Below, in pieces: positions 11,575 to 22,835 of a stretch of DNA of 64,000 bases; position 1 is the first letter of the stretch, and the number at the start of each line of letters is the position of its first letter. Both the position numbers and the translations under genes were made by a program. This stretch comes from Dama dama (taxonomy: Eukaryota > Chordata > Mammalia > Artiodactyla > Cervidae). Location: the NCBI RefSeq assembly GCF_033118175.1, contig NC_083699.1, forward strand, positions 45,543,001-45,607,000, read 5' to 3'. The notes under the pieces were generated by a model. That model had not been told where the DNA came from. It searched no databases and saw only the letters and a program-made list of their open reading frames with translations.

Positions 11575-11639
11575 TTTTTGACAGAGGTGTCTTTGTCATA
11601 CTGAGAGCACTTCTCAATTCAGATCAGCTACATTTCAAG

Positions 11640-12060
11640 TGCTCAGTAGATGCCTGTGGCCAGAGAAGCATGGGAAGGTCTAATGATCATCACCCCCCAG
11701 AGAGCCAGGCTCAGGGTTATTTCATTTCTCCCTTCCCCCAGCACCTACCTGCTATCATCATCCACCAAGAGCTTAGATAATTCTCTCTCAAACCACTGTT
11801 TATCTCAGTGTCAACCCCAGCTCAAGTATCATCAGTATTTTGCATATCAGTGGTTGCTACATCCTCAGAATTGGATTTTTTTGCCTTTGCTCTAACTCTG
11901 TCCATCTCTTGCCATTGAACTCCTGATGTTTCTGCTAAAACACAGCTCTCTCTTCTTCCTCCTCCCATCTGAATCTTCCATAGCTCCCACTGCCTTCACT
12001 GACACAATTAAAACTCAGGTCCCAGCTTCATCTACGTCATCCCACGTAACCAGTGACTTA
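11640..12060 (-). mobile_element. Probable L2-like fragment, minus strand
   Basis: C/T-rich text with 'catctcttgccattgaactc', 'cttccatagctcccactgcc' and 'aattaaaactcaggtcccag', in the order of a reversed L2. Weak. Confidence 0.35.
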
Positions 12061-12408
12061 TGCAAGTAATGAAAGTGATGTAACTTCATTTTCCTTAAGC
12101 ACTATGAACACATACCCTTAGACACTATGAACAATTGTAATCAAGTATTGAAAGCTTTTGGGATTTTGTTTCCGTTTATTATTTTCCTTTAATAGTAATT
12201 TTCCTCTCTGTAAAAAAAGTGTTTTCTGTTTTTTTGATAATTTTTTTTTCCTTTTAAAGTAATTCCAGGGACCTGCAACATTTGGATATGAGGTTGTTTA
12301 CTTATTGTTTGATTTCTTGGTAGTTATCATCCTGCAAGCCAACTGCTAGCAATAGTGATATAAGGCAAATGTACATAATCAGGCATCACATGGGATATGT
12401 GTGTACAT
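12061..12408. other. AT-rich pre-insertion flank
   Basis: No gene and no typed repeat. Several T-runs near 12215-12260. It forms the left flank of the BovB insertion. Confidence 0.5.
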
Positions 12409-12422
12409 AAACATTTAAGCTA

Positions 12423-13976
12423 TACCCAGATAATCACGATGGTGTGATCACTCACCTAGAGCCAGACATCCTGGAATGTGAAGTCAGGTGGGCCTTAGAA
12501 AGCATCATTACGAAGAAAGCTAGTGAAGGTGATAGAATTCCAGTTGAGCTATTTCAAATCCTGAAAGATGATGCTGTGAAAGTGCTGCACTCAATATGTC
12601 AGCAAATTTGGAAAACTCAGCAGTGGCCACAGGACTGGAAAAGGTCAGTTTTCATTCCAATCCCAAAGAAAGGCAATCCCAAAGAATGCTCAAACTACCG
12701 CACAGTTGCACTCATCTCACACATTAGTAAAGTAATGCTCAAAATTCTCCAAGCCAGGCTTCAGCAATATGTGAACCGTGAACTTCCAGATGTTCAAGCT
12801 GGTTTTAGAAAAGGCAGAGGAACCAGAGATCAAATTGCCAACATCCACTGGATCATCGAAAAAGCAAGAGAGTTCCAGAAAAACATCCATTTCTGCTTTA
12901 TTGATTATGCCAAAGCCTTGGACTGTGTGAATCACAATAAACTGTGGGAAATTCTGAAAGACGTGGGTATACCAGACCACCTGACCCACCTCTTGAGAAA
13001 CCTATATGCAGGTCAAGAAGCAACAGTTAAAACTGGACATGGACCAACAGACTGGTTCCAAATAGGAAAAGGAGTACGTCAAGGCTGTATATTGTCACCC
13101 TGCTTACTTAACTTATATGCAGAGTACATCATGAGAAATGCTGGGCTGGAAGAAGCACAAGGTGGAATCAAGATTGCCAGGAGAAATATCAATAACCTCA
13201 GATATGCAGATGACACCACCCTTATGGCAGAAAGTGAAGAGGAACTAAAAAGCCTCTTTATGAAAGTGAAAGAGGAGAGTGAAAAAGTTGGCTTAAAGCT
13301 CAACATTTGAAAAACTAAGATCATGGCATCTGGTCCCATCACTTCATGGGAAATAGATGGGGAAACAGTGTCAGACTTTATTTTTGGGGGCTCCAAAATC
13401 ACTGCAGATGGTGACTGCAGCCATGAAATTAAAAGACGCTTACTTCTTGGAAGGAAAGTTTTGACCAACCTAGACAGCATATTAAAAAGCAGAGACATTA
13501 CTTTGACAACAAAGGTCTGTCTAGTCAAGGCTATGGTTTTTCCAGTGGTCATGTATGGATGTGAGAGTTGGACTGTGAAGAAAGCTGAGCGCCGAAAAAT
13601 TGATGCTTTTGAACTATGGTGTTGAAGAAGACTTTTGAGAGTCCCTTGGACTGCAAGGAGATCAAACCAGTCCATCCTGAAGGAGATCAATCCTGGGTGT
13701 TCATTGGACGAACTGATGCTGAAGCTGAAACTCCAATACTTTGGCCACCTCATGTGAAGAGTAGACTCATTGGAAAAGACCCTGATGCTGGGAGGGATTG
13801 AGGGCAGGAGGAGAAGGGGACGACATAGGATGAGATAGCTTGATGGCATCATCAACTTGATGGACATGGGTTTGAGTAAACTCAGGGAGTTGATGATGGA
13901 CAGGGAGGCCTGGCGTACTGCGATTCAGGCGGTCGCAAAGAGTCAGACACGACTGAGCGACTGAACTGAACTGACT
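12423..13976 (+). pseudogene. BovB reverse-transcriptase ORF, broken
   Basis: The frame is open from the insertion boundary at 12423 to a TGA at 13308-13310. The GTG at 12444 is internal and not a start. Visible RT blocks, counted from 12444, are motif A FIDYAKA with Asp at residue 154 (12903-12905), motif B RQGCILSP, and motif C YADD at residues 254-257 (13203-13214), so the catalytic aspartates survive. The same frame continues after the stop to a second TGA at 13623-13625, where the family has Trp, and a third stop follows near 13755. The last looks like CpG decay of an Arg codon. The far end keeps the basic BovB C-terminal region. The product would be a dead fragment without endonuclease. 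The antisense 262-codon frame over 13079-13867 is a shadow. Confidence 0.93.
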
Positions 13977-13977
13977 G
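12423..13977 (+). mobile_element. BovB (RTE-clade) LINE, 5'-truncated, with target-site duplication
   Basis: A 1555-bp BovB 3' half. It is bounded by a perfect 14-bp duplication, AAACATTTAAGCTA, at 12409-12422 and 13978-13991, which fixes both ends. A full BovB is about 3.2 kb (family knowledge), so the 5' half, with the endonuclease part, was never inserted. It ends with the canonical BovB 3' terminus and an 'actgaactgaactgactg' tail. BovB machinery also moves the Bov-tA and BOV-A2 SINEs that fill this window. Confidence 0.96.
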
Positions 13978-13991
13978 AAACATTTAAGCTA

Positions 13992-15084
13992 AAGTAAATT
14001 TAATTGTATCTTGAGCCACCTATAAAATTACTTGAAATTATAAGGAAGTCTATGAGCTATAACAAGCCAAGGCTGGAAACCTCTAAACCTCCTTGACTTT
14101 GGTTATGACCTTGTAAGATCAACTGAGCTGACATCTTTGAAGTACAGTTGAAGGTCATTCCTCATTTTTTTTTTCTTCTTGGTTGAAACATTTAAGTAGC
14201 TGAATATGTAGTTTTTGCAGATCCCACTCCAAAAGAGCTAGCAAACCCAAAATTCGCATGATGTCCACATGTCCGCACAACTGTTCTTGACTATTTATAG
14301 ATGTGAGATATTAACTCCAGAAATAGACTGGATGTAAATTAAGTCATAAATTGCTATTGAAGGAAGTTTGTGCTTACATCTCTGGAAAGCAGTATTAAAA
14401 GACCAGGAGGGGTTCACAAGTCTGCTCCAGCTGGACTCCCCATTCCCTAAATCTTGTCTATCGACTTGATTCTAAATTGCTTTGAGAACCTACTTCTCTT
14501 CTTTGCATATACTTGAGTATAAATGAAGGTCTAATTGTACTTTTTGCTTGTCTAACAGGCACATAAAGGCACTTCTCCTTGCCAGATCATGGGTTCCAGG
14601 GTTTTTCTAAGAAAATCCATCAACAAAGTCTGTAAAGCTCATGGCTCCTCAGGCTGTCTAGAGATCTGGTCTTCCAACTTTTCCGTGCTTCCTTCCAACG
14701 CTAAAAGAACCCTTACTGAGCACCTACTGTGTCCCCATGCTGTGTCACTGTGGAGAGACAGATGAATGAGACACCAGTCTCTCTATCTCTGAAGAATTCA
14801 GGTACAAATAAAAAAATTTTCAAAAGGGGGCCCCCTAAGGTGATTCAAGCAAAATGAGCTCTATGGTTTTTTTGTTGTTGTTGAAAGACTGGAGAGTCCA
14901 GGCAGTTTGGCAAGAGCAGAGGGAGAAGAGAAGAGGTTAGAAGAAGCCCCAGGGCTGGGTGTGGCTTCAAGTTTGAAGTCAGAGAAAGGCCAGGTCTGAC
15001 CAGTTTCATGTGCTAATGAGTCACAGCCATCAATCAGTTTAATGTCCAAGAAAAACTGTCTCTTTAAATCCCCTAGAGGGGTGC
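13992..15084. other. Single-copy flank with minor old repeat
   Basis: No gene. Old LINE wording ('actgagcacctactgtgtcc') is present near 14712-14800. The rest is untyped, with an A/T-rich composition. Confidence 0.45.
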
Positions 15085-15099
15085 AGGTGGAGCCAGAAC

Positions 15100-15215
15100 C
15101 AGACCTGGAGATGGATCTTGCCCCAACACACTGTGACCTTGGTAATGTCACTTGCCCTCATTTAACTCCAGTTTCTTTATCAATAGAATGGGAACATTGG
15201 ATCATACAGTCCCAG
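15100..15215 (+). mobile_element. MIR fragment
   Basis: 'ctgtgaccttggtaatgtca', 'ccagtttctttatcaataga' and 'atgggaaca' run in MIR sense order. Confidence 0.6.
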
Positions 15216-17329
15216 GAGTCCTCCAACTTTGAGACCAGAGTTCCCTGAATTGCCCTCCCAATAAGCCTGCTCCCTGAATGAGGGTCAGTACGTATGGACC
15301 TGTGAACTGCAAGACTGTTTATGCCAGATGTTGCAGTTAGATGACTGTCATCCATGGGTTGTAAGTCGACATTAACCTGCCCTCAGAAACAGAGCCCCTT
15401 TCAATTGCTCATTTCTCCACCCTTCTTCCCAATCTCTGCCTGATTCTTATTCTGACCTCCTTTGTCTCCCTCTACCCCTCTCTTTTTCTGATTCATGTTT
15501 TAACTATTGATTCAACAATGATCTTAGCACCTGCTATGCCCACCCAGTCCCCTTCTCTCCCAGCCCTACTCTGGAGTGAACATCTAGGTGGAAAGGGAAG
15601 AGGAGAAGGAAGGGAGACTGGGCTGTCCTGCACTGTCAGGCTGGTCCCAAGAACTTGATGTTGGGCTCCTGAGCTCTGGGGAGGCCCTGTCCCCCTGTGG
15701 GTGGCCCCCACAGCAGCAGCCATCCATTTCCTGGATTTTTGGCAGATTCCCTGGAAAATTAGATGGAGTTCCTGTTCCCAGGATCCCACCACTAGGGACT
15801 CAGCCTTTCAAAATGAACCTGGAGACTCCCTCCCCCTCACTGTCTCCCCAGTTCTTTTCCCTCTCAGGTTAAAGCCTTTTCAGACCCTTTGACCTCCTTA
15901 CACTCCAGGATAGTTGGGTGTGTAGATGAGGGAGGCAAGTGACCCCAAGAAGAGGAAGGGCAAATGTGGGCATGACAAGCCGTGAGGAGGGGGCACTGGG
16001 CCCCAACAGAAGGTCAAAGCTGTGAAGGAGGTTATGTTGGAGGAGGGAGAATTGGAGTGACGCCTCTGGCCAGGCCTGACTGACTACACAACTAGGTGTC
16101 GAGGTTCAGGTTACCTGACAGCAGCTGGCATTTTTCTGCCTCCTTCAAGCCACCACCTCTCCTTTCCCTGTGGCTCCTTGTTTCTTTGAGCCGGGAGGGG
16201 CTGTTATGGAATCTAATTGAGACTCAGAGCTGGAGGACACCTACCTCATGGAAGCTGGGGCCAGACCCTCTCATCCCCGCTCCGTGGATGTGGTTGGTCT
16301 GGGCCCCGCCCCACCTGGAGACTGACATCTCTCTGAGGCGGGAGCCACTCCCTTCCCTTCTGTCCTGTGGGAGCCACATCTCATTTTTCTTGCTCCTGAA
16401 GAGTGTTCCTGTATATAATTAAGGAGGTGGTGAAGGCAGGAAGGGAGAATGTTGAACCGGGGAACCAGGGCTGCCCTAAGTCGTTGCAACTTCTGACTGA
16501 AAGAGGAGAGAATCTCTGAGCTGGGGAGAGGAGGATTGTTGAATTGGGGTGAGAGTGGGGTGGTGGGTGTGGAGAGAAACAGAAAGAGAGAGGTAAAATG
16601 AGAGTGATTTATGCTATTCTGAGAGCAAAAGCTTAGACTCTGGTCCCTCCCCACAGCCTCAGAATCTCAGTATCTCAATCTCTCTCTTTCAGCCCATCCC
16701 CCTCCCCCATGCCCCTCTCCATCTTCTTTTGCTTCAGTGGTTTTATTACCATTTGCCAAGCTACTTGGGACCTGGTGTGTAACTTCAGCACCAGCTGTAA
16801 GTCTTCCCCCTGCTCTAGAAATTGTACACGTAAACCACTGAGAACAGAGCCCTCCTCACCAGACACAGCACACAGCCCTCTGCTCAGCCTGTGGCCTTGG
16901 ACCAGCTTCTGGGAAAGGCCCCTGTCTGGTGACAGGCCCCCACACAGCCTGCCTCACTGCGGGGAACCCCTACCTCCCAGGGGAGCAGACAGGCAGGCTG
17001 AGCTCACCAGTACCCCTCATCCTGGGCTAAACTGGGTCCAAGGCACAAGGCTTCTCTCCCAGGGGGCCAACCACTCAAGTCAGTGGCCTTGAAAAAGTTA
17101 TTTTTGTCTCTACAGACTTCCCTTTCCCTGTTTTTAAATAGATCAGAGATTTATGCTGCTTAATTCATAAAGAAGGTGCATGGAAAAAGGCTGACTTGTT
17201 CTGAAGTGTTTTTGGCTTCCTGAGAAGAACCTAAAAGTTCCAGGAAACCTCCGTGAGCCACACAGACTCATGCACACACACAAGCATGATGCACAAATCT
17301 GCCCTCATGCTCACGCCACACCACACCCA
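15216..17329. other. Long single-copy region, no gene recognised
   Basis: GC is moderate and CpG is depleted. Many short frames occur on both strands (for example 15493-15792 minus and 16709-17092 plus) without shared splice sites or domains. This is the largest clean stretch of the first 20 kb. A regulatory or intronic role is possible but not shown. Confidence 0.45.
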
Positions 17330-17830
17330 TTCCCCGATGGGGCTGGACTGCACCATTCCCTGTGCCCTCAAATGGCTCACAGTCCAGGAGGGAGGCAAGC
17401 ATGTAAACAAATACAGCCAAACACTATGGTGTCAGCAACAGCAGGAAGGAGAGAACAGGGCGTGGGGAGGCTCAGAAGAAGGGGATCTTGGCTCTGCTCT
17501 CTGTGTGGCTTGGGAGACTGGGGTGTGGAGGCTCTGAGCAGTGAAGGAAGTGTGGGATTTCATCACTTGGACAAGAGGCGCTGAGGCTGGTGGCAGATAT
17601 CTTCCAGCAGAAGGAAAATGCATTCAAAAGCACAGAGCCCCAAACCAGCACGGAAGAGTCAGGGCACCATGAATTGTCCCTCCCTTGGAGCTGGACCACA
17701 GGAAGGAAGCAGAGCACTAGGACATGAGCAGGGGTGGATGGATGCTGGATAAGGAAGGCTGGATTCTGAAGGTCATTGTGTCCCAATATTTGCAAGTGAT
17801 TTCTATACTAAATTCCAATATTCTTCTTGG
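17330..17830 (+). mobile_element. L2-like LINE fragment
   Basis: Phrases in sense L2 order: 'cctgtgccctcaaatggctc' then 'acagtccaggagggaggcaa' (together about 17360-17400), then 'gtaaacaaatacagcc', later 'ccagcagaaggaaaatgca', 'ggacatgagcagg'. Confidence 0.55.
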
Positions 17831-18426
17831 ACCTATAAAATGTTATAGTCTTACTCTTCTCTCTGCTGATTGAGAAATTGTATAAGCATGATGGGCATCC
17901 AAAACCCCCTCAGTAACCCTGAGACTCCACCCAGCCCCATGCCTGTCTCCACACCAGCCTGAATGTTGGAAAGCATTACTTAGGAGGACCATTTAATGTA
18001 TCATTCAAGGTGGTTCACTTTGGGAAGTGAAAGGTTTACAATGAATAACTGCACCAAGGCAACGACAACACAGTAAGCAAGAACTAAGACCATTCTGGGC
18101 AAATCTGGATGCCGGGTCACCCTAGCTAAAGATCTCAGGCTACCACTGATGGGTTTTATAGATGTAAATGGTGTGATCAGATTCATGGTATTGGAATTGA
18201 GTGACTCTCTGATTTTCATTTCTTCACAGAACAGAGGGAGTAAGAGGATAAGGATGGTTCAGATGTTCTCAGAGATCCTTTCTAGCTTTGACATCCTATA
18301 AATCTGTTTGGTAGGCATTGGAACAGTGAGAAGGGTTGGATAAAAGATAACTTCAAGGAAGTTTTGGGGGTGGACTGCAATTCAACCTAAACCGTGAAGA
18401 TACATACCAATATCCTGTGTTTTTAG
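17831..18426. other. Single-copy stretch with MIR-like end
   Basis: No gene. 18175-18305 ends in 'gagatcctttctagctttga' and 'catcctataaatctg', a MIR-type phrase. The remainder is untyped and leads into the exon-like segment at 18427. Confidence 0.4.
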
Positions 18427-18611
18427 TTGAAACCCAATGAAAGTGCCCAAGAAAAACACTCCCAAGGAAACTCCACTCATCCATCCATTCAGGAAGGGAA
18501 AGGCGATGCCCGTGAAAACATTCCATTGAAATTAAAGCCCTGCTGCCAATCAACCTCTCCCACAAGTCCTAGCCCTCCCTCCTTCCTCCTCCTGACTCCA
18601 ACAGCAAGCAG
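18427..18611 (+). other. Exon-like segment (candidate unannotated exon)
   Basis: Seen: a pyrimidine-leaning acceptor (tcctgtgtttttAG) ends at 18426, a strong donor (CAG|GTAAGA) starts at 18612, and the 185 nt between are open in one frame from 18427. The predicted peptide is hydrophilic, with Ser/Pro-rich and Lys/Glu-rich parts. I recognise no domain. The opposite strand is also partly open, so chance is possible. No neighbouring exon could be linked. Confidence 0.3.
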
Positions 18612-19099
18612 GTAAGATGTGAGTGGGTCTGTAAAAGGATGTGAGCTTGAAATGCTTAAGTTAGTGCTGTTGGCTCAACTGACATAACAATCCTCTCCCT
18701 CTTAAAAACCGTCTCGCAGAAGAAAACCTTCATGGCTCCTCAGCGTCCTGAGAATAAAACACAAACTCTTCAGTTACCATCTCAAGACCCTTTACAATAT
18801 GAAGACAAACCACTTTCTTCATGCACTTTTTCTTACAAGCTAATTGGAATTTGTGCTGAGCACCCTTTATTCTCTGTAGGTGCTAACTCAGCTTATATAC
18901 ACCCTACTTATCAAAATTATATCAATAAGTTTCATCTCTTTCATCAAGCTTGTCTATCCTTCTCCCCCTCTTCTCTCAAGTTACTTAACACTTATCTTTC
19001 AAGATTCCTATATACTATACTTCTAAATAAAGGTATAATTAATGAGTGTAGGTATCTATCTCTGACTCCTCTTTTCTAAGGAACTAATAACAAGTGTGG
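18612..19099. other. Single-copy stretch, no gene recognised
   Basis: Moderately AT-rich. A 115-codon plus frame (18732-19079) has no domain, and its only support is lack of stops. Confidence 0.4.
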
Positions 19100-19684
19100 T
19101 ATAAAAAAAGTTTAGATTCATTTCTATGTGTCCCACATTAGGCTATTTACATCCAGTCTGGAGACACAAAGGAGCTAGAATTAACCAAATACTTTTGAAA
19201 AAGGACAAAGTTGGAGGATTACGGTATCTGATCTCAAGATTTATTTGAAACCTACAGTAATCAAGCTAGTGTGATATTGGTATAGTGATGATGGGCAGAT
19301 AGATCAATGGAAAAGAGAGAATCAGAAATAGATCCCACATATATAATCAATCGATTTTTGAAGACAGGCAAAAACAATTTAATGAGAAAATGTTGATCTA
19401 TTCAACAAATTGTGCTGGAACAAAATTGGATGAACAATGCAAAAAAAAAAAAAAAAGCCAAACAAAGAACTTCAACTGATACCTCACATCACATTGAAAA
19501 AATAGTCCTAAACAGATTACTCTAAATATAAAACCTAAACCTATAAAACTTCTAGAAGAAATATAGGGGAAAATCCTTGTGACCCAGGGTTAGACAAAGA
19601 TTTCTTAGCTATAACCCCAAAACTCTAGTATCTACGTTACAGAAAATTAGTAGATTTTGACTTTGCAAAAATTAAGAACCTCTC
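19100..19684 (+). mobile_element. Decayed L1 ORF2 C-terminal fragment
   Basis: Sense L1 coding wording is clear ('aaagttggaggattacggta', 'aaacctacagtaatcaagct', 'ggcagatagatcaatggaaa', 'aaattgtgctggaacaaa', 'agattttgactttgcaaaaa'). Many stops and an internal A-run (about 19440-19456). Both ends are truncated. Confidence 0.85.
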
Positions 19685-19706
19685 TTAAGGTTCTTAAGAA
19701 CCTTAA
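19685..19706. repeat. Perfect 22-bp palindrome
   Basis: TTAAGGTTCTTAAGAACC followed by TTAA reads the same on both strands with no spacer. It lies exactly between the L1 remnant and the next SINE. Confidence 0.95.
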
Positions 19707-19710
19707 AAGA

Positions 19711-19920
19711 AAGGCCTCCCAGGTGGCGCAGCAGTAAAGAATCCACCTGGCAGTGCAGGAGACTAGAGAGATGCAGGTTTGATCCCTGGGTCGAGAAGAT
19801 CCACTGGAGTAGGAAATGGCAACCTGCTGCAGTATTCTTGTCCGGAAAATTCCATGGACAGAGGAGCCTTGCGGGCTATAGTCCATGCAGTTGCAAAGAG
19901 TCACGGTCTTACTGAAGAGA
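19711..19920 (+). mobile_element. Bov-tA-type SINE
   Basis: Head 'aaggcctcccaggtggcgca' (tRNA-Glu-like, diverged), then body 'ggaaatggcaacctgctgca', and tail near 'agagtcacggtcttactgaa'. A small extra insertion sits near 19770 ('gagagatg'). Confidence 0.88.
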
Positions 19921-22280
19921 CACCACTAGAAGAAGAGAAGGGTTTTCATTTGTCCATTTTGTTGTAACCTCGTCAAGCCCAGCATCCTCCACAATCTGGC
20001 CCAGCAAACTCACAATGTACTGCTGTTCCCACTAAGCATCCACACTGGCTACTGGATCATCTGAGTGGGAGGAGAGGTAAATATCTAAGTCCAGTTTCTT
20101 GAGACTTGCACCAATTACTTCTGAACCACAAGTGGTCCCTTGGGATAGGATTAAGGGACTGGTTCACAGGGCCTTAGAACTGAAAGGAGCTTTTAGGGGT
20201 CTTCTGGTTCCACTCCCCTCTGACAATATCTCCTGGGATGGAAAACTCCCACTGTTCACAAACATGATGCAACTAGCTACATTTCAACAGGAAGAAATGG
20301 AAAGAGGACAAGAAGTGAGAGAGCAGTCCTCCTGAACCCATCAGAATCCCTATCCTTTCTTTCAGTGTGATTCGGCAGGAACCTTGAATTGGGGAGGAAA
20401 TCAGTATCTTTTCAATAGAAGATACACGTCCGTTGCCCTGTGATGGAGAACAGATGGGGAGAGAGGGAATTAGATGGATTTGAAAAATCGCACTTGAGTT
20501 GCCAACAAGTTCTTTTTAAAAAGAAGACAGTTTGCATTTGTGACCCAATGGGCTATTTCTGTTTGGTTGGAGTGGTTTATATGTTAGTTAGTTCCAACGA
20601 ACTTTGAGCACATGTCTTAATGCTGCACTGTCTTGGTCCTCCCAGTTTCGTACATTTAGAATCAAGAGCCTGGGCCTGCCTTTCTCCTCCTCACAAAGCT
20701 CATGAGAACGCTGAGTCTGGGGAGAGAAATAAAGCTCTGGACAGAAAGACCAGGGCTGTGTCACTTCTAGTTCTCCTTGACATCTTTCCAAGCTTGGTGA
20801 TTTCAGCTACTTCTCTGAAGGGAATAATCTTTTAAGCTCCCCATCCAATCTATTGTCAGACAGGAGTTTAAACTCTCTCCCTTTCTAAGTTTATCAGACA
20901 GGTCTACAGAGACTTCCCGGGAGGATGTTTACAAAGGACTTTGAGTGTTGCCAAGAAAAGAGAGAACGAGAAAGGTAGGGTTTCTAAAGGGCAGTTTCAA
21001 AAGCAGTGAGGTTAAAACATAAAAGGACCTTTCTCTCTCTTACTAACAGGTTGTCTTAAGGCCAGGGGTGGGCAAAATACTGGGAGACGGGGGCAGATGG
21101 CTTCCCTGTTGGAGAGGGTCCCTCATCATCACTTGAGCCAGTGAAATTTGCCTCTTAGGGCAGGCTTGCGCTCTCCTGTTGCAGAGTTGGAATTATTCCA
21201 GAGATTAAAGCCTGTAGTTCTACTTCCCGCCACTCCTCTGCTCCTTTTAGAATCACTTTATTTCTCTGGGGGATCTTCTTAAAAGGCAATGTCAGGCTTA
21301 GTAACAGTATCAGATTGATATAACTATGTAGCAGTAACCATGTTATAATACATTCATCTCCACTGGGGAGAGGGGAATTCTAGAACATGGTAATCACCAT
21401 ATCCAATAAATCAAGTGATAAAGGCACAGTGCGTTTAGAGCATGGCTTCAGTAATTTCAGAACTATTTAAAAATTGTGTACCTATTCAGGTATTTACAAT
21501 CTTGGAAGTCCCCAACTATAGAAATCTAAATGCATTTGGTTTATTAAATTTGCATTCAGTATGTGAGAAATTTCTTCCCATATGTAAACATACATTAATT
21601 CAAAGTTAGGTGTGGAGAATAACTTCTTTTAATGTATTACTTTAGATGTTTAAAAAAATTCTATAAAAACAAATACTTCTACAGCGGGTCTTAAGGAACA
21701 GTTTTTCTCTCTGATCAAGATGATTTCATTTTATCCTGGTAAAAGGTAAGTTTTCATTATCATAATCAAGCAGGAGAGAAACGATCTCCAGTGGGCTGCA
21801 TGGCAAGTTGTGTAATGTAGTTAATTTTAATTAGCAAGCTCTATTTCTGAATTGTTAATCTCCATTCCAGTCAAGACAAAAACTAAATGGGTTCCTCCCT
21901 CCCTCTTCAAAGAACTATTACATTTCAAGTGTCTTAGGAAAAGAAAATGAATCTATCCCATTTGTCAGAAAGCTGTAGTCTTCACGTATAGGAAGAAAGA
22001 CCTTGTTACGCATGTCAACATCCTTGTGTGATGAAAAAGAAAACCTCAAAGTTCTTCCAAAGAGTATCCACTGCAAAGTGAGTGGGTAGGAGGCCTGTGT
22101 GTTGGGAGAGAGGGGAGGAGGGTTGGCATTCAAGAAGAAATTTCCATGTGGGTTCAGTAGACAGGGAAATCATATTATTAAGTACACAGCTCTAGCCTTC
22201 AGTCATGGAACAATAGCATGAAAAGTTGGGAACAAAATTTTATGTTTCATGGTATTGTTTTCAACACAGTACACGCACAC
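19921..22280. other. Long single-copy region, no gene recognised
   Basis: An L2-like scrap is at about 19960-20060 and a MIR-like scrap at 20170-20300. The rest is untyped. Two acceptor-like tracts (21050 and 21646) and one donor (AAAAG|GTAAGT at 21746) are present, but the implied exon at 21647-21745 is AT-rich and unconvincing. A regulatory role is possible. Confidence 0.45.
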
Positions 22281-22406
22281 TTTTTTTTTTTTTTTTTAGC
22301 TACATCACAATGCCTGTGGGATCTTAGCTTCCTGCCCAGGGATTGAACCTGTGTCCCCTGTAGTGGAAGCATGGAGTCTTAAACACTGGGCCACCAGGGA
22401 AATCCC
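22281..22406 (-). mobile_element. CHR-2-like tRNA-Glu SINE
   Basis: A 17-T run (the antisense tail) leads into 'tgtgggatcttagcttcctg' and 'cagggattgaacctgtgtcc', ending with 'ccaccagggaaatccc', the reverse of the tRNA-Glu head. This is a cetartiodactyl SINE family older than Bov-tA. Confidence 0.85.
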
Positions 22407-22415
22407 TTTAAACAA

Positions 22416-22531
22416 TTTTTTTTGGCTATGCCAAGCTTCAGGTTTGTGGGATGTTAGTTACCTGACTAGGAATTGAACCCAGGCCCTCGTAGTGAAAGTG
22501 CAGTCCTAATCACTAGACTGTCAGGGAATTC
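22416..22531 (-). mobile_element. Second CHR-2-like SINE, same orientation
   Basis: Starts with an 8-T run, then 'ggctatgccaagcttcaggt', 'aggaattgaacccaggccct' and 'ctgtcagggaattc'. More diverged than its left neighbour and separated from it by only 9 bp. Confidence 0.8.
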
Positions 22532-22649
22532 AGACTTTTCAAAAAGTTAGTTCTTGTTTCTTAGAGCACTTTTAGGTTCAGAGTATTTTTTTAAAAGAAG
22601 AAAAACCATAGGTCTCCACATATTGCCAAGAAAGACCTCTAAGAACAAT

Positions 22650-22835
22650 GAGTGAGTGAGTGAGTGAAAGTCGCTCAGTCGTGTCCGACTCTTTGTGACC
22701 CCATGGACTATACAGTCCATGGAATTCTCCAGGTCAGAATACTGGAGTGGGTTGCCTTTCCTTCTCCAGGGGATCTTCCCAACCCAGGGATCGAACCCAG
22801 GTCTCCTGCATTGCAGGCGGATTCTTTACCAGCTA
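22650..22835 (-). mobile_element. BOV-A2-type SINE fragment
   Basis: A (TGAG)n-like start (22648-22664) leads into 'gaaagtcgctcagtcgtgtc', 'ggactatacagtccatggaa' (BOV-A2-specific wording) and ends at 'tctttaccagct'. About one monomer plus tail. Confidence 0.88.

Noticed and set aside
13616..13801. Plus frame in the BovB C-terminal part
   Set aside because: Wrong frame. The real BovB frame at this place is interrupted by stops.
13079..13867. 262-codon minus-strand frame
   Set aside because: Exact antisense of the BovB reverse transcriptase. A shadow.
21647..21745. Exon-like pair (acceptor TTTAG, donor AAAAG|GTAAGT)
   Set aside because: The segment is AT-rich with A-runs and has a second acceptor inside. 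More likely chance than an exon.
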